From Candidatus Brevundimonas phytovorans (lineage in GTDB: Bacteria > Pseudomonadota > Alphaproteobacteria > Caulobacterales > Caulobacteraceae): a stretch of 64,000 bases of DNA. The DNA lies in NCBI GenBank assembly GCA_029203145.1, contig CP119309.1, positions 1,203,001 to 1,267,000 on the forward strand, written 5' to 3'. The notes under the pieces were generated by a model that saw nothing but the letters and a program-made list of their open reading frames with translations, was not told the origin of the DNA and ran no database searches. Below, in pieces: positions 1 through 6,624 of the stretch (positions within the stretch are counted from its first letter, which is position 1; every line of letters begins with the position of its first letter). The position numbers were made by a program, and so were the translations under genes.

Positions 1-318
1 GCCGTCCGGGTCGCTGGCGGCGGTGCCGACACTGTCCTTGATGGCGCCGTCCACGTTCGGGAAGAGGGCGATCATCGGGATGCCCAGATCGCGCGCCTCG
101 ACGGCGGCCTTGGCGGCTTCTTTCGGAGACAGGCGGAAGACGCCCGGCATGGAGGGGACCGCTTGGCGGTCGTCGGACCCGTCATGGACGATGATCGGCC
201 AGATCAGGTCGGCGGGCGTCAGGGTCGTCTCGGCGACCAGACGGCGCACCCAGGGCTGCGAGCGCAGGCGACGCGGGCGGGCGTAGGGGAAGGCGGCGGG
301 CTGGAACGGCATGGTCAT
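1..318 (-). CDS. hemB: Porphobilinogen synthase (delta-aminolevulinate dehydratase), N-terminal part
   Basis: HemB condenses two 5-aminolevulinate molecules to porphobilinogen in tetrapyrrole (heme, cobalamin) synthesis in the cytoplasm. Only the first 106 codons are in the window; the gene runs off the left edge. The reading frame is open from an ATG at 318 and begins MTMPFQPAAFPYARPRR. It carries the family N-terminal signatures RRLRSQPWVRRLVAET, DLIWPIIV, VPSMPGV and IPMIALFPNVDG. The catalytic lysines and metal-binding cysteines lie outside the window, so metal dependence cannot be judged. Family identification is strong; an alternative ATG at 312 would remove two residues. Confidence 0.93.
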   Translation of the reverse strand, partial: MTMPFQPAAFPYARPRRLRSQPWVRRLVAETTLTPADLIWPIIVHDGSDDRQAVPSMPGVFRLSPKEAAKAAVEARDLGIPMIALFPNVDGAIKDSVGTAASDPDG

Positions 319-512
319 GCAGGGCTCATAGTCCGGTAGGCGGGGCAGGGAAACGGCCTTGGCGGTCGCATATCGGACCTCAGCGGCGAAAAAACAGAGT
401 CCAATTCGTCTGAATAGTCTGAAAACGTCTCTTCGAGAGGCAGAGACTAGCGCGCCTCTGCGTCACGAGCGGACACAGGATGCGGCGCAGGGCGTTGTCG
501 GGGTGACGTTTC

Positions 513-524
513 CCAAGCGCTTGG
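513..524. promoter_or_regulatory. LacI-type operator-like palindrome upstream of the valine catabolism genes
   Basis: CCAAGCGCTTGG is a perfect 12-bp palindrome with the central CG and flanking AA/TT typical of LacI-family operators. It lies 54 bp before the acyl-CoA dehydrogenase ATG and just upstream of GCTAAAAG (524-531), which resembles a caulobacterial -10 element. No regulator gene is next to it. The rest of the 319-577 gap holds nothing else I can support. Binding is inferred. Confidence 0.4.
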
Positions 525-577
525 CTAAAAGCAGCATGAACGCCCCGTCAGAGGGCTAGAGTCGGGAGTAAAAGATC

Positions 578-1714
578 ATGGAATTCGCCCTCAACGACGA
601 CCAGCGCGCCATTCAGGACGCGGCGCGGGCCTTTGCCGACGCCGAGCTGGCGCCGCATTCGGCCCGGTGGGACGAGGACAAGCACTTCCCGGTCGATGTC
701 ATGCGCCACGCGGCCGAGATGGGCTTCTGCGGCATCTATACCGGCGAAGAGCACGGCGGCATGGCCCTGGGGCGGGTCGAGGCGGCGCTGATCTTTGAGG
801 AGCTGTCGCGCGGGGACGTGGCGACGGCGGCCTTCATCTCGATCCACAATATGGCGACGTGGATGATCGACAAGTTCGGGTCTGACGATCTGCGGTCGCG
901 CTTCGTCCCGTCGCTGACGACGATGGACAAGATCGCCAGCTATTGCCTGACCGAGCCGGGCTCGGGGTCGGACGCGGCGGCGCTGCGCACGACCGCAGTG
1001 CGCGACGGCGATCATTTCGTGCTGAACGGGTCCAAGGCCTTCATCTCGGGCGCCGGGACGTCCGACGTCTATGTGGTCATGGTCCGCACGGGCGGCGAAG
1101 GGGCCAAGGGCGTCAGCGCCGTGGTGGTCGAGGCGGGGACGCCCGGCCTGTCGTTCGGCGCACAGGAAAAGAAGATGGGCTGGAACGCCCAGCCGACCGC
1201 CGTGGTCAGCTTTGACGACTGCCGGATTCCGGTCGCCAACCTGCTGGGCGAAGAGGGGGCAGGCTTCAAATATGCCATGGCCGGTCTGGACGGCGGGCGG
1301 TTGAATATCGCCGCCTGTTCGCTGGGCGGGGCGCGGCTGGCGCTGGAGACGGCGCAGGACTACGTCGCCACGCGCAAGCAGTTCGGTCAGGCTATCGGCC
1401 AGTTTCAGGCGCTGCAGTTCCGTCTGGCCGACATGGCGACGGACCTGGAGGCGGCGCGCCTGATGGTGCTGCGCGGGGCCTGGGCCATCGACAACAATCA
1501 CCCGGAAAAGACCAAGTGGTGCGCCATGGCCAAGCGGCTGGCCACTGACGCCTGCTTCCACATCGCCGACGAGGCGCTGCAGATCCACGGCGGCTATGGC
1601 TACCTGAAGGACTATCCGCTGGAACGGATCGTGCGCGACCTGCGGGTGCACCGCATTCTGGAAGGCACCAATGAGATCATGCGCGTCATCATCGCGCGGG
1701 AGCTGGCGCGATGA
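578..1714 (+). CDS. Acyl-CoA dehydrogenase, probably isobutyryl-CoA dehydrogenase
   Basis: FAD-dependent alpha,beta-dehydrogenation of a short acyl-CoA. The 378-residue length is standard for the family. Seen: the substrate/FAD loop CLTEPGSGSDAAAL near residues 123-136, KKMGWNAQPT, RKQFGQAIGQFQALQF, the C-terminal QIHGGYGYLKDYPLERIVRD, and LEGTNEIMR, in which Glu362 is the expected catalytic base. The next gene overlaps by 4 bp and resembles 3-hydroxyisobutyryl-CoA hydrolase. That pairing points to valine degradation, where this enzyme would make methacrylyl-CoA. The ATG at 578 follows a weak GGGAG-type ribosome site. Substrate choice is inferred from context; the family is certain. Confidence 0.9.
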   Translation: MEFALNDDQRAIQDAARAFADAELAPHSARWDEDKHFPVDVMRHAAEMGFCGIYTGEEHGGMALGRVEAALIFEELSRGDVATAAFISIHNMATWMIDKFGSDDLRSRFVPSLTTMDKIASYCLTEPGSGSDAAALRTTAVRDGDHFVLNGSKAFISGAGTSDVYVVMVRTGGEGAKGVSAVVVEAGTPGLSFGAQEKKMGWNAQPTAVVSFDDCRIPVANLLGEEGAGFKYAMAGLDGGRLNIAACSLGGARLALETAQDYVATRKQFGQAIGQFQALQFRLADMATDLEAARLMVLRGAWAIDNNHPEKTKWCAMAKRLATDACFHIADEALQIHGGYGYLKDYPLERIVRDLRVHRILEGTNEIMRVIIARELAR

Positions 1715-2769
1715 GCGATCAAATGGCCGAAGCTGAAGTCATCACCCGCGTCGACAACGGCGTCGGTCGCATCACCCTGAACCGGCCCAAGGCGATCCAT
1801 GCCCTGAACCGGGCGATGTGCGAGGCGATGACCGAGGCGCTGCTGAGTTGGCGCGACGACGAGGCTGTGCGCTCGGTGCTGATCGACCATGCGGGCGAGC
1901 GCGGCTTCTGCGCCGGGGGCGACATTCGCATGATCGCCGAGAGCGGGGCGGGGGATGCGTCGGAGGCGAAGGCCTTCTTCAAGACCGAGTATCGGCTGAA
2001 CCATCTGATGTTCGAATATCCCAAGCCGATCGCGGCCATCGTCGACGGCATCGTCATGGGCGGCGGCGTGGGCATCAGCGAGCCGGCGGATGTGCGCATC
2101 GCCACCGAGCGGACCACCTACGCCATGCCTGAGACGGGCATCGGCCTGTTCCCCGATGTGGGCGGGGGCTGGTTCCTGTCGCGTCTGCCGGGACAGACGG
2201 GCGTCTGGCTGGCGCTGACGGGGGCGCGGCTGAAGGCGGCGGATACGGTGGCCCTGGGCATCCACACCCATTTCGTCGAGAGCGGCGCGACGGCGGCCTT
2301 GAAGGACGAACTTCTCGCCCATCCGGCTGATCCCAAGGCCGTGGCCGACCGCGTGGCGGGCGAGGCCGGGCCGGCGCCGCTGGATGCGCACCGCGAGGCC
2401 ATCGACCGGCTGTTCGCCTTCGATACGGTCGAGGAGATCTTCGCCGCGCTGGAGGCCGATGGGTCGGAATGGGCGCTGGCGCAGTTGAAGACGCTGAAGA
2501 CCAAGTCGCCGCAGTCGCTGAAGGTGTCGCTTCGTCAGATCCGCATCGGCGCGACTCTCGCGTCGTTCGCCGACAACATGGCGATGGAATACGCCCTGGG
2601 CGGTCGGGTGGTGCGCACCCATGATTTCCAGGAAGGCGTCCGCGCCGTCATCGTCGACAAGGACAATGCGCCGAAGTGGTCGCCCGCCGACCTTTCGGGC
2701 GTCAGCGACGCGACGTTGGACGCCCTGTTTGCGCCTCTGCCCGCAGACGAGGCCTGGTCGCCGCTCTGA
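1711..2769 (+). CDS. Enoyl-CoA hydratase/isomerase family protein, probable 3-hydroxyisobutyryl-CoA hydrolase
   Basis: 352-residue crotonase-fold protein. HIBCH-type members hydrolyse 3-hydroxyisobutyryl-CoA in valine catabolism. Seen: GRITLNRPKAIHALN at the N-terminus, the oxyanion-hole segments AGERGFCAGGDIRM and VDGIVMGGGVGIS, and MPETGIGLFPDVGGGWFLSRLPG, the HIBCH-type stretch that contains the catalytic Glu/Asp. The extended C-terminal half (LKTLKTKSPQSLKVSLRQIR, VRAVIVDKDNAPKWSP) also separates HIBCH from ordinary hydratases. The start ATG overlaps the dehydrogenase stop (ATGA), so the two are likely translationally coupled. Confidence 0.88.
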   Translation: MSDQMAEAEVITRVDNGVGRITLNRPKAIHALNRAMCEAMTEALLSWRDDEAVRSVLIDHAGERGFCAGGDIRMIAESGAGDASEAKAFFKTEYRLNHLMFEYPKPIAAIVDGIVMGGGVGISEPADVRIATERTTYAMPETGIGLFPDVGGGWFLSRLPGQTGVWLALTGARLKAADTVALGIHTHFVESGATAALKDELLAHPADPKAVADRVAGEAGPAPLDAHREAIDRLFAFDTVEEIFAALEADGSEWALAQLKTLKTKSPQSLKVSLRQIRIGATLASFADNMAMEYALGGRVVRTHDFQEGVRAVIVDKDNAPKWSPADLSGVSDATLDALFAPLPADEAWSPL

Positions 2770-2829
2770 AAACGTCGCTGCGGCGCAACATTTGTTGTTC
2801 CAAGTCGCCTTGAGGGCTATCTAGGCGGC

Positions 2830-4200
2830 ATGAGTACGCGCTGGACCCCTGAATCCTGGAGAAACAAGCCCGTCGTGCATATGCCGACGGACTATCCTGA
2901 CATGGCCGAACTGGCCCGTGTCGAAGACGAGCTGCGGGCCATGCCGCCCCTGGTCTTTGCTGGCGAAGCCCGCAAACTGACCCAGCATCTCGCACAGGTG
3001 GAGGCGGGCGACGCCTTCCTCCTTCAAGGGGGCGACTGCGCCGAGAGCTTCAAGGAGTTCTCGACCGACAACATTCGCGACACCTTCCGCCTGATCCTGC
3101 AGATGGCGGTTGTCCTGACCTTCGCCGGGCGCAAGCCGGTGGTGAAGGTCGGCCGCATCGCTGGTCAGTTCGCCAAGCCGCGATCATCGCCGCTGGAGGA
3201 AATCGGCGGCGTCGAGCTGCCGTCCTATCGCGGCGACATCATCAACGGCATGGGCTTCACGCCGGAAGAGCGCGTGCCCGATCCGCAGCGCCTGCTGAAG
3301 GCCTATAACCAGTCGGCCTCGACGCTGAACCTGCTGCGCGCCTTCGCCGGCGGCGGCTATGCCGATCTGTACAACATCCACCGCTGGACGCTCGGCTTCG
3401 CCGACAATGGCGCGGGCGCGGCCTATCGCGAGCTGGCCGACAAGATCACCGAGGCCCTGGCCTTCATGGAGGCGGTCGGCGTCACGCCGGAAACGCATCC
3501 TGACCTGTCGCGCGTCGAGGTGTTCACCAGTCACGAAGCCCTGCTGCTGAACGTCGAGAGCGCCCTGACGCGCCTGGAAGGCTCGTCAGGCGAGTGGTTC
3601 GACACCTCGGCCCACATGCTGTGGATCGGCGAGCGCACCCGTCAGCTGGACGGCGCGCATATCGAGTTCATGCGCGGCATCTCGAACCCCATCGGCGTCA
3701 AGTGCGGGCCGACCATGACGGCGGAAGACATCCTGCCGCTGATCGACGCCCTGAACCCGAACAATATTCCAGGCCGTCTGACCCTGATCGGCCGCTTTGG
3801 CCACGACAAGGTCGGCGATCGTCTGCCGGCCCTGATGCGGGCGGTGAAGGCCGAGGGCAAGCGCGTCATCTGGTCGATCGACCCGATGCACGGCAATACG
3901 CTGAAGGCCGCCAACGGCTACAAGACCCGGCCGTTCGACCGCGTCATGGGCGAGGTCCGCACCTTCATCGATGTGGCTGAGGCCGAGGGCGTCCACCCCG
4001 GCGGCGTCCACCTGGAGATGACCGGCCAGAACGTCACCGAATGCATCGGCGGCGCCCAGGCGGTGACTGAGGACGAGCTGTCGAGCCGTTATCACACCCA
4101 CTGCGACCCGCGCCTGAACGCGGATCAGTCGCTGGAGCTGGCCTTCCTTGTGGCTGAACGCCTCAAGGCCGGGCGTCAGGCGCGCGCCGAGGCCGCGTGA
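2830..4200 (+). CDS. Class II (plant-type) 3-deoxy-D-arabino-heptulosonate 7-phosphate synthase
   Basis: First enzyme of the shikimate pathway: phosphoenolpyruvate plus erythrose 4-phosphate gives DAHP. The 456 residues match class II enzymes, not the roughly 350-residue AroFGH class. Seen: N-terminal TPESWRNKPVVHMPTDYPD, LQGGDCAESF with the metal-binding cysteine, VVKVGRIAGQFAKPRS, HMLWIGERTRQLDGAHIEF, GISNPIGVKCGPTM, WSIDPMHGNT and HLEMTGQNVTECIGG. All are class II signatures. The gene overlaps the prephenate dehydratase gene by 4 bp, linking the start of the shikimate pathway to the phenylalanine branch. Its upstream gap (2770-2829) holds TTGTTG/TATCTA-like elements too weak to call a promoter. 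Confidence 0.94.
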   Translation: MSTRWTPESWRNKPVVHMPTDYPDMAELARVEDELRAMPPLVFAGEARKLTQHLAQVEAGDAFLLQGGDCAESFKEFSTDNIRDTFRLILQMAVVLTFAGRKPVVKVGRIAGQFAKPRSSPLEEIGGVELPSYRGDIINGMGFTPEERVPDPQRLLKAYNQSASTLNLLRAFAGGGYADLYNIHRWTLGFADNGAGAAYRELADKITEALAFMEAVGVTPETHPDLSRVEVFTSHEALLLNVESALTRLEGSSGEWFDTSAHMLWIGERTRQLDGAHIEFMRGISNPIGVKCGPTMTAEDILPLIDALNPNNIPGRLTLIGRFGHDKVGDRLPALMRAVKAEGKRVIWSIDPMHGNTLKAANGYKTRPFDRVMGEVRTFIDVAEAEGVHPGGVHLEMTGQNVTECIGGAQAVTEDELSSRYHTHCDPRLNADQSLELAFLVAERLKAGRQARAEAA

Positions 4201-4769
4201 CCTCGGCAGCCGAAAACGAAGGGTCGGGCCGCGTCGCCTATCAGGGCGCGCCCGGCGCCTTCAGCCATGAAGCCTGCCTCGACCTGCGCCCGTGGGACGA
4301 GGCGGTCGGCTTCGAGACCTTTCAGGGAGCCATTGAGGCCCTGCTGTCCGGCGACTGCCAGTTCGCGCTGATTCCGGTCGAGAACTCGACCATCGGCGTG
4401 GTTGAGCCCGCCGCAAGCCTGGTGCGGGAGGCGGGTTTGACGGAGGTCAGCGAAGCCTGGCGGCCGATCCGCCTGGCCTTGATGGCCCTGCCGGAAGCGC
4501 GGCTGGCGGACATCAGGACAGCCGAGAGCCACCCAGTCGCCTTGCAGCAATGCTCGAAGGCGTTGGGCGAGATGAAGATCGCCTCGGTCGAGGTGTTTGA
4601 CACCGGCGGCGCCGCCGCTGCGGTGGCTGAAGCGGGCGATCTGACCCGCGCGGCGGTGGCGCCCGCGCGCGCCGCGGAGGTCTATGGACTGTCGGTTCTG
4701 CGCAACGATTTGCAGGATTTCAGCGACAATCGGACGCGATTTGTCCTGCTTAGCTCTCCCAAGGCTTGA
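4197..4769 (+). CDS. pheA: Prephenate dehydratase without ACT domain
   Basis: Converts prephenate to phenylpyruvate, the committed step to phenylalanine. The 190 residues contain only the catalytic domain: YQGAPGAFSHEAC at the start, LIPVENSTIGVV, SHPVALQQCSKAL and the catalytic NRTRFVLL motif, then the protein ends at PKA. Classic PheA proteins continue into a roughly 80-residue ACT domain for phenylalanine feedback, which is absent here. The GTG start (4197) overlaps the DAHP synthase stop in GTGA. An aromatic leader peptide follows 68 bp downstream on the same strand. Loss of allosteric feedback is inferred from the missing domain. Confidence 0.9.
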   Translation: MTSAAENEGSGRVAYQGAPGAFSHEACLDLRPWDEAVGFETFQGAIEALLSGDCQFALIPVENSTIGVVEPAASLVREAGLTEVSEAWRPIRLALMALPEARLADIRTAESHPVALQQCSKALGEMKIASVEVFDTGGAAAAVAEAGDLTRAAVAPARAAEVYGLSVLRNDLQDFSDNRTRFVLLSSPKA

Positions 4770-4796
4770 CCGCGCATAGAGTTTGCGCGCTTAAGA
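4766..4796 (+). promoter_or_regulatory. Candidate promoter for the aromatic leader transcript
   Basis: TTGACC at 4766-4771, overlapping the pheA stop codon, is followed about 17-19 bp later by GCTTAAGA (4789-4796). That partly matches the caulobacterial GCTANAWC -10 element. It would start transcription roughly 35 bases before the leader ATG. Read-through from the DAHP synthase/pheA operon is the alternative. Weak, by inspection only. Confidence 0.35.
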
Positions 4797-4837
4797 GGGG
4801 ATCGGATCGACCCTGATCCTGAAACCGGACCGGATTC

Positions 4838-4939
4838 ATGTCCTCGCTGCGCGCACAACTGACCCTTGAAACCACCACGCGCGCGGTGGCCGGCTTTTAT
4901 TTTGGCTACGGCTATTACGGCTTTCGATACGCCGGCTGA
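4838..4939 (+). CDS. Phe/Tyr-rich leader peptide (putative attenuator)
   Basis: A 33-codon ORF whose C-terminal part reads FYFGYGYYGFRYAG: three Phe and five Tyr within 12 residues. Several are encoded by TTT or TAT, codons uncommon in this GC-rich DNA. It lies 114 bp before the chorismate mutase gene. Leader peptides rich in the product amino acid control pheA and similar genes by ribosome-stalling attenuation (enterobacterial pheL is the model). No strong ribosome site precedes the ATG. Position and composition make a regulatory leader much more likely than a functional mini-protein, but the mechanism is inferred. Confidence 0.75.
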   Translation: MSSLRAQLTLETTTRAVAGFYFGYGYYGFRYAG

Positions 4940-4998
4940 GGCGTCGAGTTTTTCCAAACTCTGACTGTCTCACCGGCGACCGCTCTGACGCAGAGCGG
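4930..4998 (+). promoter_or_regulatory. RNA structures between leader peptide and chorismate mutase
   Basis: The last leader codons through the stop (GCCGGCTGAG, 4931-4940) can pair with CTCACCGGC (4969-4977) in a 9-bp stem with one bulged C, enclosing a perfect 6-bp hairpin (GAGTTT/AAACTC, 4946-4961). A separate perfect 8-bp hairpin follows (CCGCTCTG/CAGAGCGG, 4980-4998) with no T-tract after it. A T5 run (4949-4953) does follow a bulged hairpin at 4924-4947 that overlaps the leader stop. GCGTCG (4941-4946) could alternatively pair with CGACGC (4999-5004). Which fold terminates transcription cannot be decided by eye. Confidence 0.5.
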
Positions 4999-5053
4999 CG
5001 ACGCGATCACACGCATCCCCCCATCGAAATTCGAATGCTGAAAGCCCAATCCC

Positions 5054-5815
5054 ATGCCCAATTCCAATATCCAGCAAGTCTGGCCCGCTGACCAAGCCGA
5101 ACTGTCGCCCGAGCAGAAGGCGCTGGCCGCCCTGCGCACCGAGATCGACAGCCTGGACGACCAGATCCTTGAGTTGTTCGAGCGCCGCCTGGCTATTGCC
5201 GCCCAGGTGGGCAAGGCCAAGGACGCGCCGACCGGCCCGCACACCAAGCTGCGTCCCGACCGTGAACAGGCCGTACAGGCGCGCGTCCTGAAGCAGTGCG
5301 AACCTGAAAACCGCGAGGCGGTCGAGCACCTGTGGCGCGAGATCGTCGGCTGGGGTTTGGCCCGTCAGGGTCGGTTGCAGGTCCACGTCTGGGCCCCCAT
5401 CGACCCGGCCAAGGCCGTGGACGGCGCCCGTCTGCGCTTCGGGGCCGCCGCCGACATCAAGCTGGTCCGCGATCCGCAGGCCGCGCTGGCGCACGCCGCC
5501 GAAGGTCATGGCGTCGCGGTGCTGTCGATCAACACCGACGACGCCTGGTGGATGGGTCTGCGTCGCGAATGGTCGATGTTGAGCGTTTTCGACGGCTACG
5601 GCGGCGACACCCCGACCTCTCTGGCCGTGGGCAAGATCGATCCGCCGGCCCTGCCGACGGGCCGCCGCGTGGTGGTGACGGTCGGCGGCGACGCCGGCGA
5701 CGGCTCGGGCGCGCGCCGCTGGGGCCTGAACACCAACCACGGCTGGACCCTGGCCCTGACCGACGCCGACGTGGCGCCGGGCGACGTGGAAGGCTGCGTC
5801 GGCGCCATCGGCTGA
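5054..5815 (+). CDS. Chorismate mutase (AroQ fold) with unassigned C-terminal domain
   Basis: 253 residues. Residues about 18-100 form an AroQ-type helical chorismate mutase (ALAALRTEIDSLDDQILEL, ERRLAIAAQVGKAK, RPDREQAVQARVL), which rearranges chorismate to prephenate. Residues about 105-253 (from RLQVHVWAPID) are an extra domain I do not recognise. It has alternating beta-like and Trp/Gly-rich segments and ends ALTDADVAPGDVEGCVGAIG. It is neither a prephenate dehydratase nor a recognisable ACT domain. The gene sits behind the Phe/Tyr leader, so it is probably controlled by aromatic amino acid supply. The extra domain might be a sensor; that is inference. Confidence 0.82.
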   Translation: MPNSNIQQVWPADQAELSPEQKALAALRTEIDSLDDQILELFERRLAIAAQVGKAKDAPTGPHTKLRPDREQAVQARVLKQCEPENREAVEHLWREIVGWGLARQGRLQVHVWAPIDPAKAVDGARLRFGAAADIKLVRDPQAALAHAAEGHGVAVLSINTDDAWWMGLRREWSMLSVFDGYGGDTPTSLAVGKIDPPALPTGRRVVVTVGGDAGDGSGARRWGLNTNHGWTLALTDADVAPGDVEGCVGAIG

Positions 5816-5822
5816 AGGCGAG

Positions 5823-5842
5823 GGCTTAACGCGCGTTAAGCC
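5823..5842. repeat. Perfect 20-bp palindrome
   Basis: GGCTTAACGCGCGTTAAGCC is self-complementary over all 20 bases, 7 bp after the chorismate mutase stop and 45 bp before the SPOR lipoprotein start. It contains TTAA-N6-TTAA. CtrA sites are TTAA-N7-TTAA direct repeats, so the spacing and symmetry do not fit. It is not followed by a T-run. It may be a transcription-end hairpin or an operator for the downstream gene. Confidence 0.55.
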
Positions 5843-5886
5843 TGTTCCTCAACCCTGTCTCAAAAGACTGCGTTCAGCATGGCGGC

Positions 5887-6528
5887 ATGAACGCTTCCGT
5901 CATCCTGCGGCTCGGATCGGTCGGCGCCCTCGCGGCGCTGCTGTCCGGCTGTGGCATGGCGGAGGCCGATCCGCATCGGCTCGAAGGCGTGGCGGATCAG
6001 ATCGCGGCCATTCCTCTGACAAGCCAGGCTGAGCCAGTGAGGGCAACTGCCGCTTCGCGCAAGGTCGATGAGCCGGCGCGGCGTCCGCTGAAGGTCGAGC
6101 TTCTGACGCCGCATCAGCTATGGGACGCCCGCGACGGGCTGACGAGCAAGGCGGCGGCTGTCCTGCCGGCCATGCCCTCCGTGTTCATCGACCCTGAAGC
6201 GCCGCCCGCTGTGCAGGCGGCGCAGCAACAGCAGGCCGCCAAGCCCGCGCGGCCGCAGGCGGTCGCCTCGCCTTCGAACGCCGTGCTGATCCAGCTCGGC
6301 GCCTACGCCAGTCAAGCTTCGGCCCAGGCGGCATGGGAGCGTCTGGGGCAGGGCAGCCAAGGCCTGAGCCCGGTGTTCGAGCCGGTCGAGGTTCAAGGTC
6401 GGCGCCTGGTTCGGCTGAAGGTCCGGGCCGGTTCGGCCCAGGCCAAGGCGCTGTGCGAGCGTGCGGCGGCGTCCGATCCCTGGTGCGTCCGGGCCGCAGA
6501 GGCGGCGTCGTCCACAGGCGCGGCTTAA
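5887..6528 (+). CDS. SPOR-domain lipoprotein
   Basis: 213 residues. It has an N-terminal signal with lipobox LLSGC (Cys22), an Ala/Pro/Gln-rich linker (about 90-130) and a C-terminal SPOR domain (about 134-205: AVLIQLGAYASQASAQAAW, VEVQGRRLVRLKV). SPOR domains bind denuded glycan strands at the division septum, so the protein is probably an outer-membrane or periplasmic envelope protein recruited to the septum. Its place just upstream of mipZ, the division-site regulator, fits that role. Two C-terminal cysteines (in ALCERAAASDPWC) could form a disulfide. Exact partner unknown. Confidence 0.85.
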   Translation: MNASVILRLGSVGALAALLSGCGMAEADPHRLEGVADQIAAIPLTSQAEPVRATAASRKVDEPARRPLKVELLTPHQLWDARDGLTSKAAAVLPAMPSVFIDPEAPPAVQAAQQQQAAKPARPQAVASPSNAVLIQLGAYASQASAQAAWERLGQGSQGLSPVFEPVEVQGRRLVRLKVRAGSAQAKALCERAAASDPWCVRAAEAASSTGAA

Positions 6529-6535
6529 GGTTTCG

Positions 6536-6564
6536 TTGACGACTGACGCCCTTGGCCCGATCTA
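6536..6564 (+). promoter_or_regulatory. Candidate sigma-70 promoter for mipZ
   Basis: TTGACG (6536-6541), a 17-bp spacer and GATCTA (6559-6564) lie 61 bp upstream of the mipZ ATG. Spacing is ideal and the -35 is good, but the -10 is imperfect. Called by eye only. Confidence 0.4.
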
Positions 6565-6624
6565 GGGCGTCTGGGATGGGGAGCGCACCTATGAGTCGCG
6601 CCCGTCGAAACAACGGAACACAAA

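Noticed and set aside
359..559. 66-codon plus-strand ORF between hemB and the acyl-CoA dehydrogenase gene
   Set aside because: No ribosome site, arginine/serine-rich composition typical of random GC-rich sequence, and it covers the divergent promoter region.
548..1651. Long minus-strand ORF opposite the acyl-CoA dehydrogenase gene
   Set aside because: Antisense shadow of a clear gene; His/Arg/Gln-rich with no family features.
5823..5842. CtrA binding site
   Set aside because: CtrA sites are TTAA-N7-TTAA direct repeats; here the spacing is 6 and the arrangement is a palindrome.
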